5,236 bases of DNA from NCBI GenBank assembly GCA_015655165.1, contig JAATFN010000376.1, positions 1 through 5,236 of the forward strand. The letters are read 5' to 3'. A program made the position numbers and the translations under genes. Positions within the stretch are counted from its first letter, which is position 1, and every line of letters begins with the position of its first letter. The notes under the pieces were generated by a model. It did not search any database, had not been told where the DNA came from, and saw only the letters and a program-made list of their open reading frames with translations. This stretch comes from Betaproteobacteria bacterium. Its GTDB lineage: Bacteria; Pseudomonadota; Gammaproteobacteria; Burkholderiales; Burkholderiaceae_D. Below, one piece after another: positions 1 through 5,236 of the stretch.

Positions 1-501
1 AAATGCAATTGTTATCATACACAGATAAGGACCTTTGACACGTAATGCGGGTCATGCAAGTAATGCACCCAATACGCCTGTCACGACTGCCGCAGCACAC
101 CACGCCAACCAGAAATTGATGTTATAGGTGGTCGTCAATATGGCAACAACATACGCACCAATAGCATAAAAACCAATGTGGCCAAATGACACCTGTCCTG
201 TTAATCCGAGCAAAACATTCAAGCCAATACCCACTAGTGCCGTCGCAGCAATAGTAGCTAGCACATAAACGTAATAACTGTTTAAGGTAAATACTAAAAT
301 ACCTGCAACAACAAACATGAGTACGACACAAACTAACTGCCCTGGAGAACCTAACCCCAGCAACACCTGTTGATGCTGCGCTGATGTGTGATAAAAAGAA
401 CGCGACTGATCGGGTTGTATATTGCCATCCAATGAATCGCGCGCTGAAGCATGCGTATTTTCTGGTACAACGTCTTTTGCGCTATAAGAATGTTGGCTCA
501 T
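1..501 (-). pseudogene. livM: LivM-type branched-chain amino acid ABC transporter permease, in-frame TGA, partial at left edge
   Basis: Second inner-membrane permease subunit of a Liv/HAAT-family ABC importer. Translation starts at ATG 501-499, which overlaps the livH stop as ATGA; an AGGTGA ribosome-binding site lies just upstream inside livH. Residues 1 to about 50 form a polar extension. Hydrophobic segments follow at about 56-74, 77-99, 106-123 and 131-149, and the family-typical stretch GLNVLLGLTGQVSFGHIGFY is present. Codon 150 is TGA (54-52), within the LivM-conserved run GALLALPALRVKGPYLAM. The 17 codons after it, still in the same frame, read PALRVKGPYLCMITIAF, so no frameshift is involved. 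The TGA stands where leucine is expected; TTA to TGA would need one substitution. The truncated product of 149 residues, about half or less of a normal LivM, should not form a working permease. TGA is also the livH stop, so recoding of TGA as a sense codon is unlikely. The remainder lies beyond the window. The family is secure; whether the lesion is real or a sequence error cannot be decided here. Confidence 0.87.
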
Positions 502-1376
502 ACTTTTTTCACCTGTGCACGGCCAAATAAACCATTAGGCATCATTGCCAAAGCAATAATCACCATGCCGAATGTAATAATCTGCGTATAACCTGATCCG
601 ATGGTTGCTGTAATCAGTGTTTCGGCAATACCAAATAACAAACCGGCTATCACCACGCCCCAGGCACTGGTAATGCCTCCGAGAATCGCAACAGCAAACG
701 CTTTTAATCCGAACAACGTGCCCATATCCGAATGCACATTTGTCAATGGCGCAATCAACACACCGGCAATACCGGCTAGCAAAGTCGACATCGCAAAAGC
801 AATCGAAATCACACGTGTAATCGGAATCCCCATTAATCGTGCAGCATCACGGTTTTGTACAACCGCCAGCATGGCAACTCCCCAGCGGGTTCGACGCGCG
901 ATGGTATGCAATACAGCTGCCAGTACTAATCCCACAACAGGGATCAGGATATGAAGAGGATAAATGCCAAGACCTGTACCCCCGATATCAATCGATGACA
1001 TGGCAAGTGGCGAAGGTAGATTACGTGGTTCTTTACCGAAAGTGTGCATGACCAGATTATCCAGTACGATACCTAATGCCACAGTCGACATTAACCATGC
1101 ATTCGAACCGCGACTTGCAAATGGTCTGACTGCCAGTCTTTCGACAACCAATCCATACAAAGCACATACGAGTAAAGCCAATATAATGGCTAACCACATA
1201 GGCCAACCCAATGTTTGGGCAAATGTGAAACACAGTACTGCCCCCAGCATCATTGAACTGCCCTGTGCAAAATTCATCGTACCGGAAACTGCATAGGTCA
1301 AATAAAACCCCAATGCCATTAAACCATACATGCTTCCCATGCCCAGGCCACTAATCAGTGCAGACAATAACAACAT
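498..1376 (-). CDS. livH: LivH-type branched-chain amino acid ABC transporter permease
   Basis: Inner-membrane permease subunit that would pair with LivM to form the translocation path of a Liv/HAAT ABC importer. The product is 292 residues, the usual LivH length, and almost entirely hydrophobic with about eight membrane segments. It carries family-typical stretches: GLMALGFYLTYAVSGTMNFAQG near the N-terminus, NRDAARLMGI (cytoplasmic loop expected to contact the ATPase), and FGLKAFAVAILGGITSAWG followed by LLFGIAETL near the C-terminus. The start chosen is ATG 1376-1374 because a strong GGGAGAAGG ribosome-binding site ends only 2-3 bases before it. An upstream in-frame TTG at 1415 would add 13 unconserved residues and has no such site. 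Its TGA stop overlaps the livM start by ATGA, which indicates translational coupling. It sits 94 bp downstream of the binding-protein gene, separated by a hairpin. No defect is visible. The transported substrate cannot be read from this subunit; HAAT members also carry urea, amides and aromatic acids. Confidence 0.93.
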   Translation of the reverse strand: MLLLSALISGLGMGSMYGLMALGFYLTYAVSGTMNFAQGSSMMLGAVLCFTFAQTLGWPMWLAIILALLVCALYGLVVERLAVRPFASRGSNAWLMSTVALGIVLDNLVMHTFGKEPRNLPSPLAMSSIDIGGTGLGIYPLHILIPVVGLVLAAVLHTIARRTRWGVAMLAVVQNRDAARLMGIPITRVISIAFAMSTLLAGIAGVLIAPLTNVHSDMGTLFGLKAFAVAILGGITSAWGVVIAGLLFGIAETLITATIGSGYTQIITFGMVIIALAMMPNGLFGRAQVKKV

Positions 1377-1426
1377 TTCCTTCTCCCTTATTTGCCCTAT
1401 CCGGCATACAACCAAGACACTATTGC

Positions 1427-1465
1427 GAACGTGATGACGCCCACACCATCTGCACCATCACGTTC
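1427..1465 (-). repeat. Intercistronic hairpin between binding-protein and permease genes
   Basis: A perfect 10-bp inverted repeat, GAACGTGATG (1427-1436) and CATCACGTTC (1456-1465), with a 19-base loop that can extend the stem by two G-U and two G-C pairs. It begins 5 bases after the binding-protein stop codon on the transcribed strand. The sequence after it is not U-rich, so it is not a classical Rho-independent terminator. By analogy with hairpins behind other periplasmic binding-protein genes, it probably protects the upstream mRNA from 3' decay or causes partial termination. Either would let the binding protein be made in excess over the permeases. The role is inference; the repeat itself is directly visible. 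Confidence 0.7.
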
Positions 1466-1470
1466 ATGAC

Positions 1471-2661
1471 TTATTTTTGAACCGGTAAAATACGGTTATC
1501 GATAAATTGTGCCCATACATAATCTTTTGGTTGTAATGCATCATGCTCTGTTGCGCTAAACGGTTTGTTATAGACTTTAATCAGACCATCATAGCGATCA
1601 ATCTTGTAAAATCCTTCACGTACTGCATCACCATTTGTCGAGCCTGCTTTTGCAATTGCCAATGCAGCTAACTGCACACCATCGTACGCATTAGCAACAC
1701 CGACTGCCGGTGTAATATCGTCAGGCCCCTTGATCGATGGATATTTTTTCTTTAATGCATCGACTACTTTTTCTCCTACAGGCGACAGTTTCCCGAAGAA
1801 GCTGAATGTCTGCACAAAGTGGACATTCTTGGCATTTGGCCCTGCCAACTCTGTAAAACGACCGCCAGCAGGTCCCCAATGAGACACAATTGGCACTTTC
1901 CAGCCCATGCGATCAAGAGATTTCACTACTTGGGCTGACGGACCAACATTGCCAACCAGATAAAGCGTATCCACCCCTGATGACTTCAGGCGTGTCAGTT
2001 GCGGTACAACATCGACATCACTGGCCTCGAATTTCTCGACACCTGCCGGTTTTTCATTTTTGCCAGCTAATGCAGCAAGGATGCCTTTCTCGTTAGATTC
2101 ACCCCATGGGTTGTTCACCAAAATCAAACCGGCTTTTTTGCTGTTGAAATTCTTCTGTGCATAATCGACCATCGCCACGTCGACCAATTCGTCGACTGCG
2201 GAAACCCGGAAAGCGTAGTTAGGATTTGCACCATTTTTTGTAATACCAGTGCCTGCTGCCCAGGGACCGACAAACGGTACCTTTTGCTGATTGATGATAG
2301 GCACAATTGCCATGGAAACAGGTGTATCCAGACCACCAAAAATCACGGCAACCTTTTCTTTAAAAATCAATTCACGTGCCGCTAAAACGCCTTTTGCAGG
2401 ATTACCCTCATCATCACGTCTGACTAATTCCAGCTTGCGTCCACCCAACAAGCCACCATTGGCGTTAATCTCGTCAATGGCAATGGTCATGCCACGTGTA
2501 ATTGCCTCACCTGCTTGTGCCGACTGACCAGTTAATGCTGTCACCAGACCGATTTTGATCGTGTCTGCAGCCAATGCGCCAGAAGAAAACAACATCCCGG
2601 TTGCACCAAGGCAAGCCGCAACACTTGCAGCAATGACGGTACGGCGTGTAATACGAATCAT
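1471..2661 (-). CDS. livK: Periplasmic branched-chain amino acid/amide-type ABC transporter substrate-binding protein
   Basis: Captures the substrate in the periplasm and delivers it to LivH/LivM. The product is 396 residues, typical of the type-1 periplasmic-binding fold (Peripla_BP_6). Residues 1-31 are a Sec signal peptide: basic MIRITRR, a hydrophobic core, and an ALA-AD cleavage site after residue 31. No lipobox is seen, so the protein should be soluble. The mature part opens with the family hallmark KIGLVTALTGQSAQAGEAITRGM, followed by AIDEINANGGLLGGRKLELVRRDDEGNP, then VAVIFGG and VPIINQQKVPFVGPWAAGTG. The second lobe includes GVDTLYLVGNVGPSAQVVKSL and ends with KDYVWAQFIDNRILPVQK. The start at 2661 has GGAG about 8 bases upstream and is the first gene behind the sigma-54 promoter at 2758-2743. 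The coding frame is intact. The symbol denotes the family only: ligand specificity is not decidable from sequence by eye, and the amidase and deacetylase-fold neighbours make an amide or cyclic nitrogen compound at least as likely as leucine. Confidence 0.93.
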   Translation of the reverse strand: MIRITRRTVIAASVAACLGATGMLFSSGALAADTIKIGLVTALTGQSAQAGEAITRGMTIAIDEINANGGLLGGRKLELVRRDDEGNPAKGVLAARELIFKEKVAVIFGGLDTPVSMAIVPIINQQKVPFVGPWAAGTGITKNGANPNYAFRVSAVDELVDVAMVDYAQKNFNSKKAGLILVNNPWGESNEKGILAALAGKNEKPAGVEKFEASDVDVVPQLTRLKSSGVDTLYLVGNVGPSAQVVKSLDRMGWKVPIVSHWGPAGGRFTELAGPNAKNVHFVQTFSFFGKLSPVGEKVVDALKKKYPSIKGPDDITPAVGVANAYDGVQLAALAIAKAGSTNGDAVREGFYKIDRYDGLIKVYNKPFSATEHDALQPKDYVWAQFIDNRILPVQK

Positions 2662-2742
2662 GATGATTTCTCCAAATATACGATTTAAAAGCCTACATAA
2701 AGATTCTCAAGAATAGAGAGAGCCAGCCTCATGATGAATTAC

Positions 2743-2758
2743 GCAAAGACCATGCCAA
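2743..2758 (-). promoter_or_regulatory. Sigma-54 (-24/-12) promoter for the transporter operon
   Basis: On the minus strand the sequence reads TTGGCATGGTCTTTGC, close to the RpoN consensus YTGGCACG-N4-TTGCW. The invariant GG (2756-2755) and GC (2744-2743) are separated by exactly 10 bases. Only one of the better-conserved -24 positions (C to T in GGCACG) and the base after TTGC deviate. The predicted transcription start is near 2731, giving a leader of about 70 nt before the binding-protein ATG. Sigma-54 control requires an enhancer-binding activator (NtrC or a dedicated one), which would fit nitrogen limitation. No strong sigma-70 alternative was seen; TTGAGA (2710-2705) with TAAATC 17 bp on is poor. 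Confidence 0.7.
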
Positions 2759-2779
2759 CGCCACCATCTTATGAAAATT

Positions 2780-2793
2780 TTGTCGACAATTTA
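2780..2793. promoter_or_regulatory. Candidate operator, copy 1 (TTGTCGACAATTTA)
   Basis: Contains the perfect 10-bp palindrome TTGTCGACAA (2780-2789) followed by TTTA. A second copy with one mismatch lies exactly 140 bp away at 2920-2933. It sits just upstream of the transporter sigma-54 promoter, where an activator or repressor could act. TTGT-NN-ACAA palindromes resemble operators of FCD/FadR-type GntR regulators, but the binding protein is not identified and no regulator gene is in the window. Confidence 0.4.
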
Positions 2794-2823
2794 TCTACAG
2801 GAAAGTTTTCAATCTAGTCATTG

Positions 2824-2843
2824 ATAGCAATAAGAACTGCTAT
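2824..2843. promoter_or_regulatory. Dyad ATAGCA-N8-TGCTAT
   Basis: Perfect 6-bp inverted repeat, ATAGCA (2824-2829) and TGCTAT (2838-2843), with an 8-base spacer. It overlaps a second small palindrome, ATTGATAGCAAT (2820-2831). It lies between the two sigma-54 promoter candidates, about 62 bp upstream of the -24 element of the transporter promoter and 33 bp upstream of that of the enzyme promoter. It could be a regulator-binding site; dyads of this size also arise by chance in AT-rich DNA. Confidence 0.25.
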
Positions 2844-2873
2844 AGAAGCGCATTTTCATCTACCCATATCGAC

Positions 2874-2889
2874 CCGGCATGACTTATGC
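2874..2889 (+). promoter_or_regulatory. Candidate sigma-54 promoter for the enzyme operon
   Basis: Reads CCGGCATGACTTATGC. GG (2876-2877) and GC (2888-2889) have the required 10-base separation, and the GGCATG block is the same as in the opposing transporter promoter. It departs from consensus at the T before GG and at the first T of TTGC. The predicted start is near 2901, giving a leader of about 134 nt before the NTF2-like ATG. It is weaker than the opposing promoter, but its placement in the same control region makes it credible. Confidence 0.42.
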
Positions 2890-2919
2890 ATAGTAATAAA
2901 AACAAATCTATACAAATGA

Positions 2920-2933
2920 TTGTCGTCAATTTA
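2920..2933. promoter_or_regulatory. Candidate operator, copy 2 (TTGTCGTCAATTTA)
   Basis: Matches copy 1 at 13 of 14 positions in the same orientation and forms the imperfect dyad ATTG-TCGT-CAAT (2919-2930). It lies about 20 bp downstream of the predicted sigma-54 start of the enzyme unit, a position typical of repression. The 140-bp spacing between copies could allow DNA looping. The binding factor is unknown. Confidence 0.38.
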
Positions 2934-2942
2934 AAAACGAAA

Positions 2943-2971
2943 TTGAAATCAATAAAATACGTATATTCATA
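2943..2971 (+). promoter_or_regulatory. Weak sigma-70-like promoter candidate for the enzyme unit
   Basis: TTGAAA (2943-2948) is a fair -35 box, but the hexamer 17 bp on is TTCATA (2966-2971), a poor -10. The region is AT-rich, so such matches are expected by chance. It is listed only as the alternative to the sigma-54 candidate. Confidence 0.15.
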
Positions 2972-3034
2972 GTTAAACAGGCACTATCTTGAATACAAAA
3001 TGCACCATTAATGTGCGACATATTGGAGAAAACA

Positions 3035-3475
3035 ATGCATGATGCACCATCATCCAACACGATAACCACTGCACCATCCTATGATCCTGCAGCATTGGTC
3101 GATGAATATTTACGCATTCTGATGATTCCTGATCCGGATACGGCACGTCGTTTTGTTGCACCAACATTACGGATTCGCTTCACAGGTTGCCGCTTGATGC
3201 ACGACCCGTCGGAATGTGCGCAATTCAATGCAGGAAGATACCAGTGGGTTAAAAAACAATTCGAGGGCACTGAAGTTGTCGCCGGTGCCACCATAGACTA
3301 TGCCGTTGTCTACAACCGCGGCACACTCTATGGTGTCTGGCCGGATGGAGAACCCTTCGAAGGCAATCGCTATGTTGACCGCTATGTGCTGGTCAACGGT
3401 CTGATTACACAGATGGATGTATGGAATGACAGCGCAGAACGTATGTTGATTCGCGCTGGTTTGGCAACACACTAA
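3035..3475 (+). CDS. Small NTF2/SnoaL-like fold protein
   Basis: Product of 146 residues with the size and pattern of the NTF2-like (SnoaL-like) alpha+beta cone fold. An N-terminal helix (DPAALVDEYLRILMIPDPDTARRFV, about 17-41) is followed by a helix rich in aromatic and basic residues (FNAGRYQWVKKQFEG, 64-78). Antiparallel strands then carry VVYNRGTLYGVWPDGEPFEGNRYVDRYVLVNGLITQMDVWND (91-132). The acidic residues D115 and D128 and the aromatics in the C-terminal sheet would line the usual pocket. ATG 3035 is chosen because TTGGAGAAAACA places GGAG 6-7 bases upstream; the in-frame ATG at 3011 would put this site inside the gene and add eight unsupported residues. It is the first gene of the enzyme unit, 17 bp before the deacetylase-fold gene. 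NTF2-like partners occur near amidases in other N-compound pathways (AtzH of cyanuric acid catabolism is one), but membership of that subfamily is not established. It may be a small hydrolase, isomerase or binding protein; no reaction can be assigned. Confidence 0.85.
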   Translation: MHDAPSSNTITTAPSYDPAALVDEYLRILMIPDPDTARRFVAPTLRIRFTGCRLMHDPSECAQFNAGRYQWVKKQFEGTEVVAGATIDYAVVYNRGTLYGVWPDGEPFEGNRYVDRYVLVNGLITQMDVWNDSAERMLIRAGLATH

Positions 3476-3492
3476 CCAAGCTAGAGAATCTG

Positions 3493-4464
3493 ATGACCAA
3501 CCGCGCCCCAACTTCAAGTGAGATACAACATTCTCCTTTATTCCAACCTGTTCGTACGCATGAACGCTTTGCATACTCTGCAATCCATGACCGGCCTGAT
3601 TACGTCTGGCCTAACGGCAGCAAACTTGCTGTATATATCGGCTTTAATGTCTAACATTTTGCTTTTGGAGAAGGACTGGGCGCCAAACTCGGACCAGCCT
3701 GTCCAGAACCGGATATTCTGAATTACACATGGCGTGAATATGGCAATCGCGTTGGTGCATGGCGCTGCCTTGAATTATTCGATCAGTTAGACATTCCCGT
3801 CAGTGCACTGATCAATACTGCTTTGTATCAGCATTGCCCGGAGTTGGTCGCCGCATTTGTGTCCCGTGGATATGAACTGATCGGACATGGTCACACCAAT
3901 GCAAAACAACAAGGCACCTTATCCGAAGAGGATGAGCGTACCCTGCTTACCCACTGCCGGCAGTTTATTGGACATGAGAGTGGACAACTCCCTTCAGGCT
4001 GGTTGTCTCCGTGGATTTCGGAAAGTCATTTAACACCAGATTTATTATTGGAGACCGGCTATCGTTACACCTTGAACTGGAATCATGACGACCAGCCAAC
4101 ACATCTGCAAACACGCAATGGCAAAACACTCTGGTCCATTCCCTATCCACAGGAAGTCAACGATATCCCGATGATTGTCGCGCGCCAGATGGATGGTAAA
4201 GATTTTGCCCAACTGATTATTGATCAATTCGACGAAATGCGCGAACAATCCAGACAGCAACCGCTAGTCATGGGGATTGCATTGCATCCCTATCTCGTCG
4301 GCCAACCTTACCGGCTACGCCACTTGCGTCGTGCTTTGCGTCATATTGCAGATATCTACCATCAAGGTGATATCTGGTTCACAACACCTGGCGCCATATG
4401 CGAACACGTCGATAGTCTGGCAGTATTACGTTCAGACATCTCCACAGCAACTCCCCATATTTAA
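3493..4464 (+). pseudogene. Polysaccharide-deacetylase-fold (PuuE-like) hydrolase with in-frame TAA at codon 54
   Basis: The frame from ATG 3493 to TAA 4462-4464 spans 323 codons, close to the roughly 310 residues of PuuE allantoinases, and is interrupted once, by TAA at 3652-3654. The first 53 codons read conserved family sequence (RFAYSAIHDRPDYVWPNGSKLAVYIGFNV), and the frame resumes at once with HFAFGEGLGAKLGP. The lesion therefore stands where the family has glutamate in an N-(I/V)-E-H-F motif; GAA to TAA is one G-to-T change. Later motifs are intact: GHGHTN (131-136), WLSPWISES (170-178), HDDQP, IPYPQEVNDIP, and ALHPYLVGQPYRLRHLRRAL (from 263). No in-frame ATG or GTG soon after the stop could restart translation, and a late internal start would lose the first NodB-fold strand and active-site motif. 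Relatives hydrolyse amide bonds in small cyclic or acylated nitrogen compounds; this one's substrate is unknown. The start is 17 bp behind the NTF2-like gene with a weak TAGAGAA ribosome-binding site. The amidase follows 14 bp after its end. Confidence 0.85.
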
Positions 4465-4478
4465 GACTGGAATTTATT

Positions 4479-5236
4479 GTGACTTCCACACACACAACAT
4501 TACATGCTTGCGCCGACACAACCATCGCCAATCAACATACACCTTTTGTCGCTGATGACCACATTGGCGCATTTGTGCCGCATGGACGATTTACCTTAGC
4601 CGGCGCATCAAACGGCCCGCTATACGGACTGCATCTTGCAGCCAAAGATCTCTTTGATGTCGCAGGTGTGCCAACAGGTGCAGGCAATCCAACATGGCTA
4701 TCAACCCATCCTGTACCAACAACAACCCATCCTGTGATTACACAATTGCTCGCAGCAGGTGCGACACTGTCCGGCAAGACATTAACCGACGAACTTGCCT
4801 ACAGTATTCACGGAGATAACTATCACTACGGCACACCCATTAATGTCGCAGCCCCCGAACGTGTACCAGGTGGCTCGTCAAGTGGTTCGGTGGCAGCAGT
4901 TGCAGCAAAGCTATGCGACTTTGCATTGGGAACCGATACAGGGGGTTCAACCCGTGTACCGGCAAGCTATTGTGGCGTATGGGGTTTACGAACAACACAT
5001 GGCGCATTGTCGGGCGAGTCGATGGTGCCATTAAATCCGAGTTTTGATACAGTAACCTGGTTAGCATCGGATCCCGAGGTATTCACACGTGTTGGCGAAG
5101 TGTTACTGCCACAAACCGGTACAACAACATTTACCCGCGTGATTTTACCAACCGATGTGCTGGCACAAGCTGACTCCGAATTCCATATCGCAGCACGACA
5201 GGTATTTGATGTGTTAAGCAAAAGTATGGAGGCCAC
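4479..5236 (+). CDS. Amidase-signature hydrolase, indole-3-acetamide hydrolase (AMI1)-like, partial at right edge
   Basis: Cytoplasmic Ser-cisSer-Lys amidase that would hydrolyse a small amide to the acid and ammonia. 252 codons are visible without a stop, about 60% of the roughly 400-430 residues usual for AMI1-like enzymes. Seen in order: IGAFVPHGRFTLAG, then GLHLAAKDLFDVAGVPTGAGNP with general-base Lys56, then LAAGATLSGKTLTDELAYSIHGDN, HYGTPINVAAPERVPGGSSSGS with cis-Ser133, and LGTDTGGSTRVPASYCGVWGLR with nucleophile Ser157. The Lys-Ser-Ser spacings of 77 and 24 equal those known for Arabidopsis AMI1 (K36, S113, S137). GTG 4479 is the only plausible first start: the in-frame TAG at 4413 bars longer forms and no ATG occurs before the conserved region. 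The ribosome-binding site is poor (CTGGAA), so translational coupling to the deacetylase-fold gene ending 14 bp upstream is likely. If that upstream stop is real, coupling may still work because ribosomes are lost early; the effect is uncertain. The true substrate is unknown. Confidence 0.88.
   Translation, partial: MTSTHTTLHACADTTIANQHTPFVADDHIGAFVPHGRFTLAGASNGPLYGLHLAAKDLFDVAGVPTGAGNPTWLSTHPVPTTTHPVITQLLAAGATLSGKTLTDELAYSIHGDNYHYGTPINVAAPERVPGGSSSGSVAAVAAKLCDFALGTDTGGSTRVPASYCGVWGLRTTHGALSGESMVPLNPSFDTVTWLASDPEVFTRVGEVLLPQTGTTTFTRVILPTDVLAQADSEFHIAARQVFDVLSKSMEA

Larger units (their letters stand above)
2662..3034. other. Divergent intergenic control region
   Basis: An AT-rich gap of 373 bp between the divergent transporter and enzyme units with no convincing gene in either strand. 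It holds two -24/-12 promoter candidates facing opposite ways, a repeated TTGTCG(A/T)CAATTTA motif, an ATAGCA-N8-TGCTAT dyad, and a small ATTCTCAAGAAT palindrome at 2703-2714 in the transporter leader. An NtrC-like imperfect dyad lies at 3001-3017. The layout, with cis elements lying between promoters of opposite direction, suggests joint control of uptake and catabolism. Confidence 0.7.

Noticed and set aside
52..54. TGA recoding (selenocysteine or altered code) in livM
   Set aside because: The expected residue is leucine, not cysteine or tryptophan; livH uses TGA as its stop; and recoding would not explain the TAA in the deacetylase-fold gene.
601..954. Plus-strand open frames over livH and livK (for example 601-954, 964-1296, 2291-2527)
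   Set aside because: They are antisense to well-conserved transporter genes, have no family resemblance and no ribosome-binding sites.
1377..1415. LivH starting at TTG 1415
   Set aside because: The extra 13 residues do not resemble LivH, and the strong GGGAGAAGG site lies directly before ATG 1376.
1427..1465. Rho-independent terminator after livK
   Set aside because: The stem is strong but no T-run follows on the transcribed strand, and livH/livM clearly belong to the same operon.
3011..3034. NTF2-like protein starting at ATG 3011
   Set aside because: The only good ribosome-binding site (TTGGAGAAAA) lies between the two ATGs and serves ATG 3035.
2662..3034. CRISPR array, tRNA, insertion sequence or riboswitch
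   Set aside because: No spaced repeats, cloverleaf, transposase or recognisable aptamer pattern was seen in this gap or elsewhere in the window.
3823..4464. A separate 213-residue deacetylase-type gene starting at TTG 3823
   Set aside because: The first codon is an internal TTG with no ribosome-binding site, and conserved family sequence continues upstream in the same frame to ATG 3493, interrupted only by TAA at 3652. It is the 3' part of a broken gene, not a complete shorter one.

Overview
The window reads as part of a nitrogen-scavenging gene cluster from a betaproteobacterium, probably of the order Burkholderiales. The close resemblance of the proteins to Burkholderiaceae/Alcaligenaceae-type homologues, together with a moderate, rather AT-leaning base composition, suggests this. 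The assignment comes from recalled family resemblance only; no search was run.

Layout. Two divergent transcription units share a control region at about 2662-3034. The left unit (minus strand) encodes a branched-chain-amino-acid-type (Liv/HAAT) ABC transporter: periplasmic binding protein (2661-1471), LivH-type permease (1376-498) and LivM-type permease (501 to the left edge). The ATPase genes are not in the window and presumably lie beyond the left edge. The right unit (plus strand) encodes a small NTF2/SnoaL-like protein (3035-3475), a polysaccharide-deacetylase-fold hydrolase resembling the PuuE allantoinase group (3493-4464), and an amidase-signature hydrolase resembling indole-3-acetamide hydrolase AMI1 (4479 to the right edge, incomplete).

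Two genes carry clean in-frame nonsense codons. The LivM gene has TGA at 54-52, and the next 17 codons still read as conserved LivM sequence in the same frame. The deacetylase-fold gene has TAA at 3652-3654, exactly where a conserved glutamate is expected, and 270 further codons of good family sequence follow. Both fit single-base substitutions, so this is either recent inactivation of one functional module or base-level sequence error.

Regulation. The control region holds a good -24/-12 (sigma-54) promoter reading towards the transporter (2758-2743) and a weaker one reading towards the enzymes (2874-2889). Between and around them lie two near-identical copies of a TTGTCG(A/T)CAATTTA motif exactly 140 bp apart, plus other dyads. 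A perfect 10-bp inverted repeat sits between the binding-protein and permease genes. The simplest reading is a nitrogen-limitation-controlled system that imports an unidentified amide or cyclic N-compound, hydrolyses it in two steps and releases ammonia. The substrate is unknown and the pathway is inference.
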